DNA of 64,000 nt from Hygrocybe punicea. Its lineage: Eukaryota; Basidiomycota; Agaricomycetes; Agaricales; Hygrophoraceae. The translations under genes and the position numbers were made by a program. Where the stretch lies: NCBI GenBank assembly GCA_963556145.1, contig OY744472.1:1488001-1552000 (forward strand), given 5' to 3'. This document shows positions 20,594-31,288 of this stretch, piece after piece. The notes under the pieces were generated by a model, which ran no database searches, was not told where the DNA came from, and saw nothing but the letters and a program-made list of their open reading frames with translations. Numbering within the stretch: position 1 is the stretch's first letter; the number at the start of each line of letters is the position of its first letter.

Positions 20594-21206
20594 TGTGATG
20601 GCGAGTGTGGTTGTAGACCCGAATGGGAATCTACGGAAAGGGTGATCAGCTAAGAAGTGATCAGAGGAGTTTATTGTCTATAGTCTAGTCAATCCAACCC
20701 GAATCCAGGGTTCTGGATCAGAGGGGAAGTGAAGGGAGTGGAGTACGAAGACTAATGAGATGATACGAAGCGAGGACTAAGAAGTAGAACTGAAGGGATG
20801 CAATACGATAGGATGTAATATGATATGGTGGGATATGATAATATATATGTTGTAGTATAAGGGTACATCTTTTATACTACTGGGAGAGATCCTGTGCTGT
20901 AGTAACTTTGTACTACAAGCGAAGGCTGTAACTGATGGTAGAGAGGTGGAGCGGAGTATAGGGGGAATGGTGCTATGTACTAAGTAACGGGAAACGAAGA
21001 TATATCATATGTAACTATATACGTACTGATTCCGGGTCGTTAGAGACATCGCATCTTGAGTATGAACGATTCCGGAGGCGGAATCCGGAGCGGAATCGAC
21101 GGAAAAGACCGGAAACGGGCGGAATCAATGATACGTGAATGGGAATGGACGAGGACGAAGTGGGATATGAAGAGGATTCGGGTCCAGAGGGCCCGGAGCC
21201 TCTACA
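20594..21206 (-). repeat. 5' LTR of the non-autonomous gypsy element
   Basis: 613 bp, TGTGATGGCGAGTG to GAGCCTCTACA on the plus strand, about 99% identical to 9355-9967. ACGT follows at 21207-21210. Confidence 0.9.
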
Positions 21207-23360
21207 ACGTATTTCCTGAGGTGTAAGGCATCCTTTTATCCACAGCAGCATATGAAGATGCAAGGTAAGACGTCCTTGTTCCTCCACTGTTCCATAATAA
21301 CCTGATGTGTTTCCATAAAGGCCAGGATGACATTCATTTATTCCTAATATATGTTTGATGAACATTTCAGTAGTAAAGTGAAAGAAGCAGGCACCAGCAA
21401 CTGGATTATTTGCAATTAGTTTGTAACAATCCTAGGGTAGACGTAGTTTAGGATAAAACTTTTCTTTGTTGTCAGCATAATATAAGCATAGTGGGTGATT
21501 GATGTCAGCAGGTGCAAAAGTGATAAACCAAGTCGGGGCACCAATATAGGATATCAGAGACCAAATCTCATTTCACATGTATTTCTTGTTAGTAATTGAA
21601 CCTTTGACCTGACCAGCTACATGATCCAAGTCTGATATGAGCCTATAACATGCTTTTTCTTCAGGGGTATCTGGTTTGACTCTATCACCTCTAGACAGTC
21701 TTTTAGAGAGATCATCTAAAACAGCCATATTGATATTCATCAAGCGATCTGCAATATCATTGAAATTATGTTTATTAGTCAACAGATATCCACCTGTTGT
21801 ACTGTCTTTAATATGTTCCTGATTGAATGCAATCAGTGGAAAATAGGGATCGGTTTGAAATCTTTTGTCATGGTACATCAGGAGATGTCTTTTGTGCATC
21901 ATATCACTGATGCTTAAAACATCCTTGTCAATGCTGCTAATACCACCCAAGCCATATGGAAATAGGCAAGGGAACATCATAGGATATAACTGAGGATTAT
22001 TAAAGAACGATTCTGGATTTCTAGCATGGCTTATGGCAAGAACACCACCATGGTCATCTATCAAGTGCTTTGTCACTCTAGCTATTGATGCCTTTGGACT
22101 TGTAATATCAAGATTATTGCCAGTTACTCCACTTACCACAAAGGGACAAGGCCCATCTTCCACACCATCTTCCTCTTCATTGTCAAATGCACTAGTGGCT
22201 TCCGGTTCCTTATTTGTGTCTGCTGGTCGATATGCAACCACAACAGGAATTCCATGATCTAGATATTGTTCTAGATTTTCATAGGAGATGTCTAAATCAT
22301 AGTAGTCCATGTGGTTCAATTTAAGCCATTCTAAAGCTGCAGAAACTCGCTTCCTGCGAACCAATAAAGGTGTTCACTCCATGTCTTCTGGAGTTGGTCT
22401 AGCAGGACCAGTAAAAATGAAGGCTAGTACTTCATCAAGTTCTTTAACTGTTGGAGGTAATCGTTGATATATCTTTGGGGTTGGGTTTTGAAACATGATG
22501 GCATTTGCTTTCATTTTATGCATTCCAGATAACACACGCACAATGCATTTATTGTGATGCACATGGGCAATCAAAAGTTGTTCAGCAAATGTTAGATTTC
22601 GAAGTTGTGCAGGAATAGTGCCTATCCAAAGGCCATTTGCTAAAGCATATTGGGGAGTTTGACCTTTGTTCAGGCTGACCAAACATGGCTTGCATATCCA
22701 TTTACATGTGTCATCTAGTACTGGACCTTTAATATCCTCTATCAGATCAGAACAATGATATCGTTCATGTCTTGTGATTCCCATATTTTCTCTGAATAAT
22801 ATTTTCAGATTGACTTTTGTTGTAGATAATAAAGACATATTTTTCAATACAGACAATTGACCACATACAGCACAGCCACCTTCTTGGAAATTTTCAGGCG
22901 ATGTATCTCTACACCAGTTGCAGATTATTGTTTCCTTCAACTCAACAGAAGGTGGAGGAGAAGGAAAGGAATATTTGTTAAAATTTGCTTCCTTGTTTTG
23001 TTTTATTTTATGGTCTGGTTTATTATCACAATTTTCTTTTTGGCAAAAGTATAATTGGCTTTGTCGTTTTTCCAGATGTGAAGATTTTGTGTGTGACCAT
23101 TTTTTGTATCGCTCTGTACTTGATTTAACATCATGAATATGGAAAATAGAAACATGGGTTTTACAAGCCGAACAATTATGCTTTGTCAATATGGAAAGTA
23201 GTTCCTGTCCATGTAACCTTTGCATCGTTTTTGACAGATATATGTTATGGATTCTTGCTATTTCTACAATATCCTTCACTGTTAATTGTGGGAGAAATTC
23301 AGATAGAGGTATTTGAGCGCATATATATTCATTTTTATATCCATATATGTTGATCAACAT
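21207..23360 (-). pseudogene. Helitron Rep-helicase, N-terminal part (DUF6570-like and HUH Rep)
   Basis: One reading frame from ATG 23360 to the LTR insertion. Residues 1-130 are Cys/Lys-rich with CSACKTHVSIFHIHD. ANGLWIGTIPAQLRNLTFAE and SGMHKMKANAIMFQNPTPKI are hallmarks of the DUF6570 region of fungal Helitrons. FPCLFPYGLGG and QTDPYFPLIAFNQEHI follow, then the HUH catalytic motif GRLTLHLHMLLW near 21250. Three in-frame stops break it: TGA 22374-22376 (between EDME and TPLLVRRKR), TGA 21573-21575 and TAG 21432-21434. Each is one transition away from a sense codon. The protein would nick donor and target DNA and drive rolling-circle transposition; this copy is dead. Confidence 0.85.
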
Positions 23361-24246
23361 GACTCATATATTTGAATAATAAGCCAGAATCATGGTTGAT
23401 ATTATTGAATAGTAGCATAAATGGTTGAAGAACATCAAAGCTAAATGTTGGCAGTCGTTTACCACCTCCAATGTAGTGATACCTATTAACAGACTTTGTA
23501 TATAAACATTTAAACAAGTATCTGAATAAATTCAAACTGAAAATAGTTACATTTCTGTGTAGTTTTCTATATCGCATTGCAAAATGTAGTGTGATCCACA
23601 GCAATGTTGCTTGTGATATAGCAATAGTATTACATCGAAACAAATATAATTTAAAGTCATGTTGTCTCAATAGATATTGCATGAGTAATGCCTTGATAAC
23701 CTGAACACGATATTGAACTGTGATTGGCTTAATAAAACAATACAAAGCAAAAAGATATTTAGAAGGTAGGTACAATGATGTGGCATATTGAATGGAATGT
23801 AGTTGCATTTCCAATGTGGAATTCTTAACTGTAGTTGAAAAGAACAATGGATCAAGTAATAATAGATCAAGTGTCAAGCTATTCTTTGTTATCTGATTAA
23901 GATTCACAAATTGTGACATATTTATTTGTATTGGTATCATTGCATCGCCCTGATCTGGGGCAAACTCATGTTCTATGAGTTCTCCTTTAAAAACACCCAG
24001 TTCTTGGGTCAGACACTCATGTTCTATGAGTTTTCCTTGAAAGATACCCAGTTCTTGGGCCAAGATCGATATCAAAGGAAAGGAGTTTGATTCAGAAGAG
24101 ATGTACATTAATTGGCTTGGGCAGAGTTGTGGAAATTGTATTGCATTGGAAAAAATGCATAGATAAGTGACAAGAACAAAGCAGAAGTGGATGAGATTGT
24201 CGAGATACATGTGGATTTCTGATAGCACGAGTAAACACAACGACAT
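23335..24246 (-). CDS. Hypothetical protein upstream of the Helitron Rep gene
   Basis: A 303-residue open frame just 5' of the Rep gene and overlapping its start by 26 bp in another frame. The N-terminus is hydrophobic (HFCFVLVTYLCIFSNAI), which could be a signal or membrane segment. A near-exact tandem repeat follows: LAQELGIFQGKLIEHE then LTQELGVFKGELIEHE. The remainder is rich in Leu, Tyr and Phe. I recognise no domain. Codon content is AT-rich like the Helitron, so it may be a Helitron accessory frame or a chance open frame in AT-rich DNA. Confidence 0.3.
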   Translation of the reverse strand: MSLCLLVLSEIHMYLDNLIHFCFVLVTYLCIFSNAIQFPQLCPSQLMYISSESNSFPLISILAQELGIFQGKLIEHECLTQELGVFKGELIEHEFAPDQGDAMIPIQINMSQFVNLNQITKNSLTLDLLLLDPLFFSTTVKNSTLEMQLHSIQYATSLYLPSKYLFALYCFIKPITVQYRVQVIKALLMQYLLRQHDFKLYLFRCNTIAISQATLLWITLHFAMRYRKLHRNVTIFSLNLFRYLFKCLYTKSVNRYHYIGGGKRLPTFSFDVLQPFMLLFNNINHDSGLLFKYMSHVDQHIWI

Positions 24247-24529
24247 CTATTTAACTGGTTTAGTGGCTCGGATCATGAATAACAATTAACATGATGAGTT
24301 TGATCATATGACATTGCCGGATTTGTAAGGCACTCTAAAATCATGTATTGTGCCCAAAGGCTGTGTTTATTATGAGTCCTTATTAGGAAATCATTCTAAA
24401 TACGGTTGTGAATTCCGGGTCATGGGCTAATTCATTGACCATGTGAACAATTTTGGCAAAGTGTGGGAATGACTTTAAAGCCCGGGGAGTAGTGAACATT
24501 GACAGCTTTTGTTCTATTTAATGTCTAAT

Positions 24530-25110
24530 GACCAGGAAACCCTTGTCAAACAGTTGTCAAACAGGCCAAACACTGTTTGACAAGTGTGAGGGAGCCATTA
24601 CAGATTTTGATTCTCTTACCCACTGGCCACCAAAAGAATACACAATGATGTACAGCATACGTGACAGTGGTTGATGGTGTTTGTGGCATAGATTTAATTT
24701 TTTATGAAGACTGGGATACTTGTAGACCCACTTGTTGAACACTGTTCGGCCTGTTCAACGCCTGTTCGACAAGTGTATCATTAATAATACAATTTGCATT
24801 GCAAATGTAGCTACATGTCAAATAATGTACATTTGCATGTTTTATCAATTACAATGACTTAACTGAAGGCTGGGACACTTGTAGACTAGCTTGTCAAACA
24901 CTGTTTGGCCTGTTCAACAAGTGTTCAACAAGTGTATCATTAATAATACAATGTGCATTGTAAATCTCGCTACATCACAGACAATGTACATACCCGTGTT
25001 TTCTTAATTGCAATGACTTAGATGAAGGCTGGGACATTTGCAATGCTTCAGACTAAACTTGGGACACTTGTAGAACAGCTTGTTGCACACTGTTCAGCCT
25101 GTACTGATAA
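24530..25110. repeat. Palindromic repeat array, 5' side of the Helitron
   Basis: About four imperfect tandem units of roughly 150-180 bp. Each has a stem-loop of the type CTTGTTGAACACTGTTCGGC / TGTTCGACAAG, followed by TGTATCATTAATAATACAAT, a GTAGCTACAT-like block and GAAGGCTGGGACACTTG. The same ingredients occur at 3680-4060 in the same orientation, so the Helitron lies between two related arrays. Confidence 0.6.
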
Positions 25111-25948
25111 TGCCTTTCATTACAATGATAAAGCTGTCGAGCATTTTGGTCATTACAATAGCAATAACAACACGCTACAATCCAGGCCATTCCAAAATTG
25201 GCGGCTGTCATCCGGCTTATTGTTCTGACAAATTGAGCCAACAAATTCTCACAGTTATGACAGACAAAATTCACATAGTTTCATAATTCTTCCCAGGGTT
25301 TTGAATTTGTTCCCACACCTTGTTAAATTTGTTCCCACGGCTTGGCAAATTGGCGTTTGTGGCGTTTGCAACCCTGAAGTGAAAACTGACCATATAGAAA
25401 ATGATTCCCTAATAGGGACTCGTAATATTCACCTCATGAACATCAGATGCACATCAATTGATGTGGCCATTTGTGTTTGTAAGGTGACTGGATGTTGTTC
25501 ATGAGGTGTTTCAAGTGGGCAGTTGCCAGCTTCTGGGTTGTTGCCATTGCCATCCTGATTTCATCTTCTTTGTCTTATCCTTTGTTTTGCCTGGTGAGTG
25601 TTTAGACAAATCCACACCAAGGGTTTCCAGAGTGTGTTGTTGATCAGGAAATTGTTGAATTTACTGGGTTCTTGGGACTATAGAGAGAGTAATATATTGT
25701 GTTTATCTAATGTAAACACATTGAGAACCATAACTATACTACACTGCACTATGTACTGTGATTACATAAGTATGGCTGTGTCAGTTTGAAGGTACATTGA
25801 ATGAATATTTCAACAGAAATTACCTTGTTGTCTTTTGGGATCAAGGATGTTTCTCTTCTATAACTCTGGGTTATTCCTGTTGGGTGGTGGGGTTGTGGTG
25901 TGAATCCTATCAAAAGTTAGCTTTGAAGGAGACAACAGATACTTGAAA
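25111..25948. other. Intergenic, no gene seen
   Basis: Mixed-composition sequence between the palindromic array and the split host frame. Short frames only, no domain. It probably contains the promoter and possible earlier exons of the 173-codon gene that follows: the frame is open upstream to about 25900 without another convincing start. Confidence 0.4.
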
Positions 25949-26031
25949 ATGAAGTTTGCATTGACAGGACACGATTCATCCAATGTCATTACCATTTGCC
26001 AACCAGTAGAACTCGCTTTAGTCCTGAGTGT

Positions 26032-26194
26032 TGCAGCAGTTGCTGGTAGCTCCTAGGACCCCAGAGACCCTTAGCCAGTAGATTCCCTTTCCTGTAGTAG
26101 CTTAGTCATCCATCTTAGGGTTTTCCTCAGCTTTCCCCTCCCAGCCACGGCTCCCTCTGAGCTCTTCCCCTGAGGTCCGGAGATCCCCTCTCCA
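26032..26194 (+). repeat. 5' LTR of the short-LTR element at 26032
   Basis: 163 bp, TGCAGCAG to CTCTCCA. Followed at 26198 by TGGTGATGAGAG and then GATTCGAGCC, which would pair with a tRNA acceptor stem and T-loop. Confidence 0.8.
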
Positions 26195-26513
26195 ATGTGG
26201 TGATGAGAGAGATTCGAGCCACACACCCATAACACCAGATCTCAAAAGATTTGAAACACACAAACTCGGACATTGAAGCAAGTAACCAGGAAATTGACAG
26301 GATGTGCAAACGAAGCGCAAAACACAACTGACACAACGCCCTTTCCCCCTCACCTCTTTTTTGTTTCCCTTGCCTTAGTTTCTCATCATTCTATCTCATT
26401 TTCCCACCTTTACAGTTTGGTCTCACTTCTCACCCTTTGTTTTCATGTGCCCAAATTATTATTTCTGACTACATTTCTATTCATACAACCTGTTTTAACT
26501 ATGTGACTATACC

Positions 26514-26669
26514 ATGGGACCCAAGACACGAAACCCCAAGATCAGGAAGATGGAGAAGGAACTCCATGTGGAACATGACACATGCATACTCGAGCTGCAA
26601 AAACAGTTAGCAGACAAACGCAAAATGAAGGAGAAAAATGTGGAGAAAAAGATGAAGGAAAAGACATGA
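26514..26669 (+). CDS. Short basic, coiled-coil ORF of the short-LTR element
   Basis: 52 codons, MGPKTRNPKIRKMEKELHVE, then a Lys/Glu-rich helix ending KKMKEKT. The position, just inside the primer site, corresponds to the start of the longer ORF of the composite element (MTTKKKRAKKEKTRRKT at 28956). Beyond the stop other frames continue as Pro/His/Thr-rich low-complexity sequence to about 27565, suggesting a frameshifted longer ORF. Could be a minimal Gag-like, nucleic-acid-binding product; this is inference. Confidence 0.35.
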   Translation: MGPKTRNPKIRKMEKELHVEHDTCILELQKQLADKRKMKEKNVEKKMKEKT

Positions 26670-28373
26670 CAGAAGGAAAAGATGGCGAGACAGGTACTCT
26701 GTCGAGCAATGGAAGGTATGCACCTCGAGACAACAGCCCAGGACTCACCACAGGCAGAGAACACGCGACCAATGACAAACGTGAAGTCGTTCGTGTCCCC
26801 AAGCTACCAACCGCCTCACAAGTCCCTGCAACATCCATGGCACCCCCGTCTGCCACGTCTCAAGCCCCAACGCCATCCACACACACGTCCAACACGCTGC
26901 CATCATACAACATGCCTGCCACATCACCACTTGCCCAAATGCCACTGCTGCCACATATGCAACCAACGGCACCCCAAAACGCAACAGAGATACCCGGACT
27001 TCAACACCAATGCCCAACCCCAACCCCATCGACTCAGAAACAGCCAATGCCAACACTGGCATGCCCAAATGAGACCCAGCCCAGCCCAGCCACTACTGCC
27101 ACGTCACCAGCAATGCCCGCACGTCAAGAACCACCCCGAGACCCAACACCACTGTCCAACGCATCGATATCAACCCAGATGCTGCCGCCTTTGTTGGCAC
27201 CATCAATATCGCCCCCAAATGCCTCGCGAGTGGCCCCGCAGATGCCGTGTACCCCGCAGATGCCTCAAAACACATCAACAGCACCCAAATGGCAGCCCCG
27301 GAACCCCATAGTGCCAATGCAACCCCCCTTTGTCATGCCACAAGCCCCCGTGCCATTGCCCACTCCTATCGCCCGGATGTTTTTTATTCATATCGTGTGG
27401 TTGCGCGCATTTATTTCCAACAATACAGTTAAATTGTTGAAATACACCTGCAATTGCCTCACATTGCCCGCTCTCATTGCCTGCTCTCATTGCCCGCTCC
27501 CATTGCCCGCTCTCATTGCCCGCTCCCATTTCCACGAGTCAATATGCCCGCTGCACCACCGTTGACACATGAGCAAACACCCCCCACGCCAATTTTGCCC
27601 CCCAAAATTGCACAAACAACACCCTGCACCCCAATGACATCCCAGGATATGAGTGCCCCCACAGATGATCCGTACCACATACACACCCCAAAATGCGTCA
27701 TGAACGCACCCCGAAGTCCCACAACATGATATACCACCCCCCCCAAGTGCCACCATTGGCCCCCACATTTGTTTCACAGATCTGGCCCTCTACCCCCCAT
27801 GATTTTTCAGATCTATGTACAGGTGCTTGACCATGGAGCAGCACCCTCCGCTGTAACTGTCACCTGTTACCCCAACACTGCACCTGTCACCTGTTCCCCA
27901 ACCCAGCCATACAGCCTCCTTGCCCACCAGTTCCCACCAAAATTATCCCACCAATTGCACTGCCCCCACGACTTGTCAATGCAGGTACTCAGACTATGGA
28001 AGACAAATGGCCGACAATCTTCCCTGTATCGACATCATATGGTCCTGTCCAGTCATTGATAGTGCTTGCCCTTGGTGTGGCGATCCCGTTTGTGATTGAT
28101 TGATTGTGGGCTATAGCTGAGCTTGCATGGGGCCCTGGAATCGACTCACGGTACACCCTCCTAGAGCTTCTTCCCCCAGACATGAAGATTGTGCTACATG
28201 TTCTCATGGAGTTTGTACACCCTCGGTGTGGCAACCCCAACCCACTTTTAGGACCCCTTTTAGCACCAGTGATAGCGAGGATAGTAGATGACTGGGTGGA
28301 GTTTCATGGAGGATGAGATTCTCAGAGGCAGGAGATGTGTGCGAGGGTGCACACCATTGTGGAGGGGGGTACC

Positions 28374-28524
28374 TGCAGCAGTTGCTGGTAGCTCCTAGGA
28401 CCCCAGAGACCCTTAGCCAGTAGATTCCCTTTCCTGTAGTAGCTTAGTCATCCATCTTAGGGTTTTCCTCAGCTTTCCCCTCCCAGCCGCAGCTCCCTCT
28501 GAGCTCTTCCCCTAAGGTCCGGAG
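28374..28524 (+). repeat. 3' LTR of the short-LTR element, left piece
   Basis: Matches 26032-26182 almost exactly, then stops at GTCCGGAG where the hAT-type element begins. The remaining 20 bp lie at 34305-34324. Confidence 0.85.
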
Positions 28525-28570
28525 TAGTGTATTGCACGGGTAACCCCCGTGTACTTTTGGGGATACCCGT

Positions 28571-28727
28571 TGGAGTAGTGGGACCTGCCAGTCACGTGAC
28601 CAGGCTCCCACGGTTTGACCTAGTTAGTAGCCTTCCAGATGTAGTAGTCAGTCCATCCTTCCTATCCAGTCGACCTTTCCCTCGAGTCCTGCGTGAGCCC
28701 CCGGAGTGGTACCTCGGTACCACTCCA
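28571..28727 (+). repeat. LTR 1 of the composite
   Basis: 157 bp, TGGAGTAG to CCACTCCA. Contains CACGTGA, as do the other short LTRs. Followed by ACG and TGGTGATGAGAG, then CGGATTCGAAC, a T-loop-like complement. Confidence 0.82.
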
Positions 28728-28955
28728 ACGTGGTGATGAGAGCGGATTCGAACACAGCCTCAGTCTTCAGCAATTTTCAGCGACTTCCTGTGATCTCCAG
28801 TGAATTTTCAGCACCCCAGCGATTTTACGTGTACCGAGCACAGAGCACAGAGCACAGCACACCGAGCAGTTTCCCGAACACCAAGCAATTTTCCGAGCAC
28901 CGAACCATTTTCCAAACATCAAACATTTTCATTTTCTCGATCCACTGCCACACAA

Positions 28956-31169
28956 ATGACTACTAAAAAGAAACGAGCGAAGAAGGAAAAAACGCGGCGG
29001 AAAACCACTATAAAAAACGAACCGCAAACCACATCGCCAACGGCCCACGCCAACCACACGCAGCCCACAGCGACGTGGACCCCAATGAGAGCAACCACGA
29101 CGCCCACTGCCCCGGTGCCCGGCAACGCCACTCGAACACCACCCGGCACCTCCAAACGTGAACATTCAACAGCCCCGTCGCCCCACCTCACTAGTTCCAA
29201 CCGCGTCAAGCCAAAAACGACGTACGGGCCCCGAAACTCACCACCATCACCATCCCACATCGCCAACCACCTCCAAACCGAGCGCGGACGCGAATCCCCA
29301 GCGCCCGCGGCTCTCGCCACCCCCACCCCCAAACAACCTGGAGCAGAGCGCAGCCGCGAGCTCCCACCAAAATACCCCAACCCAAGCATCCAAACGGCAT
29401 CCACGCACGAAAACGCGCCCCAGCACACCACAGCGCGCCCACCTCCACCAGAAACGTCGACGTTCGCGCCCGAGCACGCCACGTCGTTATTGCCCACCCA
29501 AATGGCCCCACCCTCGCTGCAAAACGCGTCAGAACGCGCCCCAAAGCCAACTGCCACGTTCGCGTCCCCCACCCTCGCAACCACGCCCCAAGTCCCCACA
29601 ACGTCAACGGCAACCCCGTCTACCGTCTCGCAGGCCCCAACGCCGTCCGCACGCGTGCCCATCACGCCCAACACAACTGCCACGTCACGGCTGCACCCAA
29701 CGCTGCAGCCTTCGCCTTCAATACCCGGACCATGGCCCCAGCGTCCAACCACACCCACGTCGACCGAGGAACGGCCAACGCGAGCACCCGTGTGCCCAAA
29801 CGAACCCCAGTCCAGCCCAGCTGCTGCCGCCACGTCACCAACGAACGTGAAGCACCGCGAAGCACCACCAGCACCTCAGCCGCAACCCCAACGTACGGCC
29901 CCGCCCCCGTTGACCCAGAAACCACAGATGCCAATGCTGGTGTGCCAAGACGAGCCCCAGCCCACGTCAAACGCGTCCACCACGCCGTCCCACAATGCCA
30001 ACCACCTCCAAACCGAGCACGGACGCGAATGCCCAGCGCCCGCGGCTCTCGCCACCCCCAACCCAAAGCACCCCGGAGCAGAGCGCAGCCGCGTGCTCCC
30101 TTCGAAATACCCCAACCCCAGCGCCAAAAGCGGCCGTGAGCGCGAACGCCCGGCGTGTAGACCCAACCCCAATGCAAAGCCAACCCCAGAGCCCTGTCCA
30201 GCGCCCGTTCCATCCCAGCCTGCAAACTTGTCCCACCCCGACCCAAAAAGGTTGCACGAGCGCGAGTGTTCAACGCCCACTGGCATACCCACTCCCAGCA
30301 CCGCGAAATCGGCCTCGAAACCCTTCCTACACGAACGTCTCGTGCCTACACCGTCTCGACCCACCATCCCCGCCTACCCTGACCCAAAACCAAACCCCCA
30401 ACGTGAGCATCTCGCCCCCACACCGTACCACGCTTCCAACAACCACCAAACACACTACGACGGCCGAGCATGGCCTCTGCCATCCCAAATCGCGGAGATC
30501 CTCGCAGGAGAGAACCGAAATGAGAGGGATGGTGCTCCGAGGCGAAACATCAAAGGGCAAGATGAGAAAAAGCAACAACCCGCGAGCACAGAGGCACATA
30601 CCGGACCTGCGACTGCACACGAGGCAGACCCACCTATGGCCACAAAACGATATGCCGACGCGTCTACGCAAACGGAACCCGTGGAAACACCACCATCAGC
30701 ATACCACAACAATATCCCTGCCCCGAAATCCCAAGCCGTCCTTGCATTCAACATTCCCTGTCAAAACCATACCTGGCGCGACACCCGCCCCACCCACGCC
30801 CCTATTTGGCGACCGAAGAGCATCCCTACCCTCACCTACCCCCGAGCGCAAAATCCATGGTCCACGCTTCGCTACCGTCACCGCCGTGTCCACCCTCAAA
30901 ACCTTCCCCCGAGATACCCCGTACATAAAATCCCACCTCGTTGTCAACCATACCAAACACATTTCGACAACTCCCCATTCCGAGTACAACCCCGCCATCT
31001 TCCCACCATCTCTATGCGAAACTCATCAAAACTTCCAGCTTGTATCCACGACGTTTCTCCTGCCTTTTCCCAACCCTCTGTTTCCTTTCCATCTTTTTCT
31101 GGACAAGTTCCCATTCCCTTTGATCCCAGTCTTGGACCTCCTTTGCTAGACCCCAGTGGAGTAGACTAG
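28956..31169 (+). CDS. Proline/threonine-rich protein of the composite short-LTR element
   Basis: 737 residues with no stop. Basic start MTTKKKRAKKEKTRRKT, then a long Pro/Thr/Ala-rich region with repeated phrases (SHIANHLQTERGRESPAPA and HNANHLQTEHGRECPAPA about 250 residues apart). The C-terminal third is less biased (HEADPPMATKRYADASTQTE). No protease, reverse transcriptase, RNase H or integrase motif. It lies between primer site and polypurine tract, the position of gag. The internal repeats show duplication within the ORF. Possibly a disordered nucleic-acid-binding Gag substitute; function is unknown. Confidence 0.5.
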   Translation: MTTKKKRAKKEKTRRKTTIKNEPQTTSPTAHANHTQPTATWTPMRATTTPTAPVPGNATRTPPGTSKREHSTAPSPHLTSSNRVKPKTTYGPRNSPPSPSHIANHLQTERGRESPAPAALATPTPKQPGAERSRELPPKYPNPSIQTASTHENAPQHTTARPPPPETSTFAPEHATSLLPTQMAPPSLQNASERAPKPTATFASPTLATTPQVPTTSTATPSTVSQAPTPSARVPITPNTTATSRLHPTLQPSPSIPGPWPQRPTTPTSTEERPTRAPVCPNEPQSSPAAAATSPTNVKHREAPPAPQPQPQRTAPPPLTQKPQMPMLVCQDEPQPTSNASTTPSHNANHLQTEHGRECPAPAALATPNPKHPGAERSRVLPSKYPNPSAKSGRERERPACRPNPNAKPTPEPCPAPVPSQPANLSHPDPKRLHERECSTPTGIPTPSTAKSASKPFLHERLVPTPSRPTIPAYPDPKPNPQREHLAPTPYHASNNHQTHYDGRAWPLPSQIAEILAGENRNERDGAPRRNIKGQDEKKQQPASTEAHTGPATAHEADPPMATKRYADASTQTEPVETPPSAYHNNIPAPKSQAVLAFNIPCQNHTWRDTRPTHAPIWRPKSIPTLTYPRAQNPWSTLRYRHRRVHPQNLPPRYPVHKIPPRCQPYQTHFDNSPFRVQPRHLPTISMRNSSKLPACIHDVSPAFSQPSVSFPSFSGQVPIPFDPSLGPPLLDPSGVD

Positions 31170-31288
31170 TTTCTTTTTCAGTCTTTTTTCCTCTTTCTTT
31201 CCTCTTCCCTTTTTTTCTTTCTTTCTTTCTTTCTTTCTTTCAGGTCTTCGATAGCGACGAGGACGTCGCTATGAGGGAGGGGGGCAAT

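Larger units (their letters stand above)
9355..21206 (-). mobile_element. Non-autonomous gypsy-type LTR element with Gag and an antisense gene
   Basis: Bounded by 613-bp direct LTRs (9355-9967 and 20594-21206) that differ at about five positions, and flanked by ACGT at 9351-9354 and 21207-21210. The primer site and Gag are read leftwards. No protease, reverse transcriptase, RNase H or integrase can be found, so the element is a Gag-only (TR-GAG/LARD-like) type needing pol in trans. Without the 6.74-kb foldback insertion it would be about 5.1 kb. It also carries an oppositely oriented intron-containing gene. It sits in the Helitron Rep gene, so it is younger than that copy. Confidence 0.88.
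3666..24246 (-). mobile_element. Helitron, autonomous type, decayed and interrupted
   Basis: A leftward rolling-circle transposon recognised from its Rep-helicase gene: a DUF6570-like N-terminal region, HUH and two-tyrosine Rep motifs, a PIF1-type helicase, and a C-terminal cysteine-protease-like region. A candidate 3' end is CTAG followed by T on the minus strand at 3669-3666, just after a GAACA/TGTTC hairpin, as expected for a Helitron terminus. The 5' TC end was not located; 24246 is the start of the last upstream frame, not a proven boundary. Without the MITE (6229-6607) and the LTR element (9355-21206) the element would be about 8 kb. It is AT-rich compared with the GC-rich elements inserted in it. 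Confidence 0.8.

Noticed and set aside
29662..30367. Minus-strand ORFs over the proline-rich ORF at 28956-31169
   Set aside because: GC-rich, biased sequence leaves the antisense frames open; the plus strand matches primer-site and polypurine-tract orientation.
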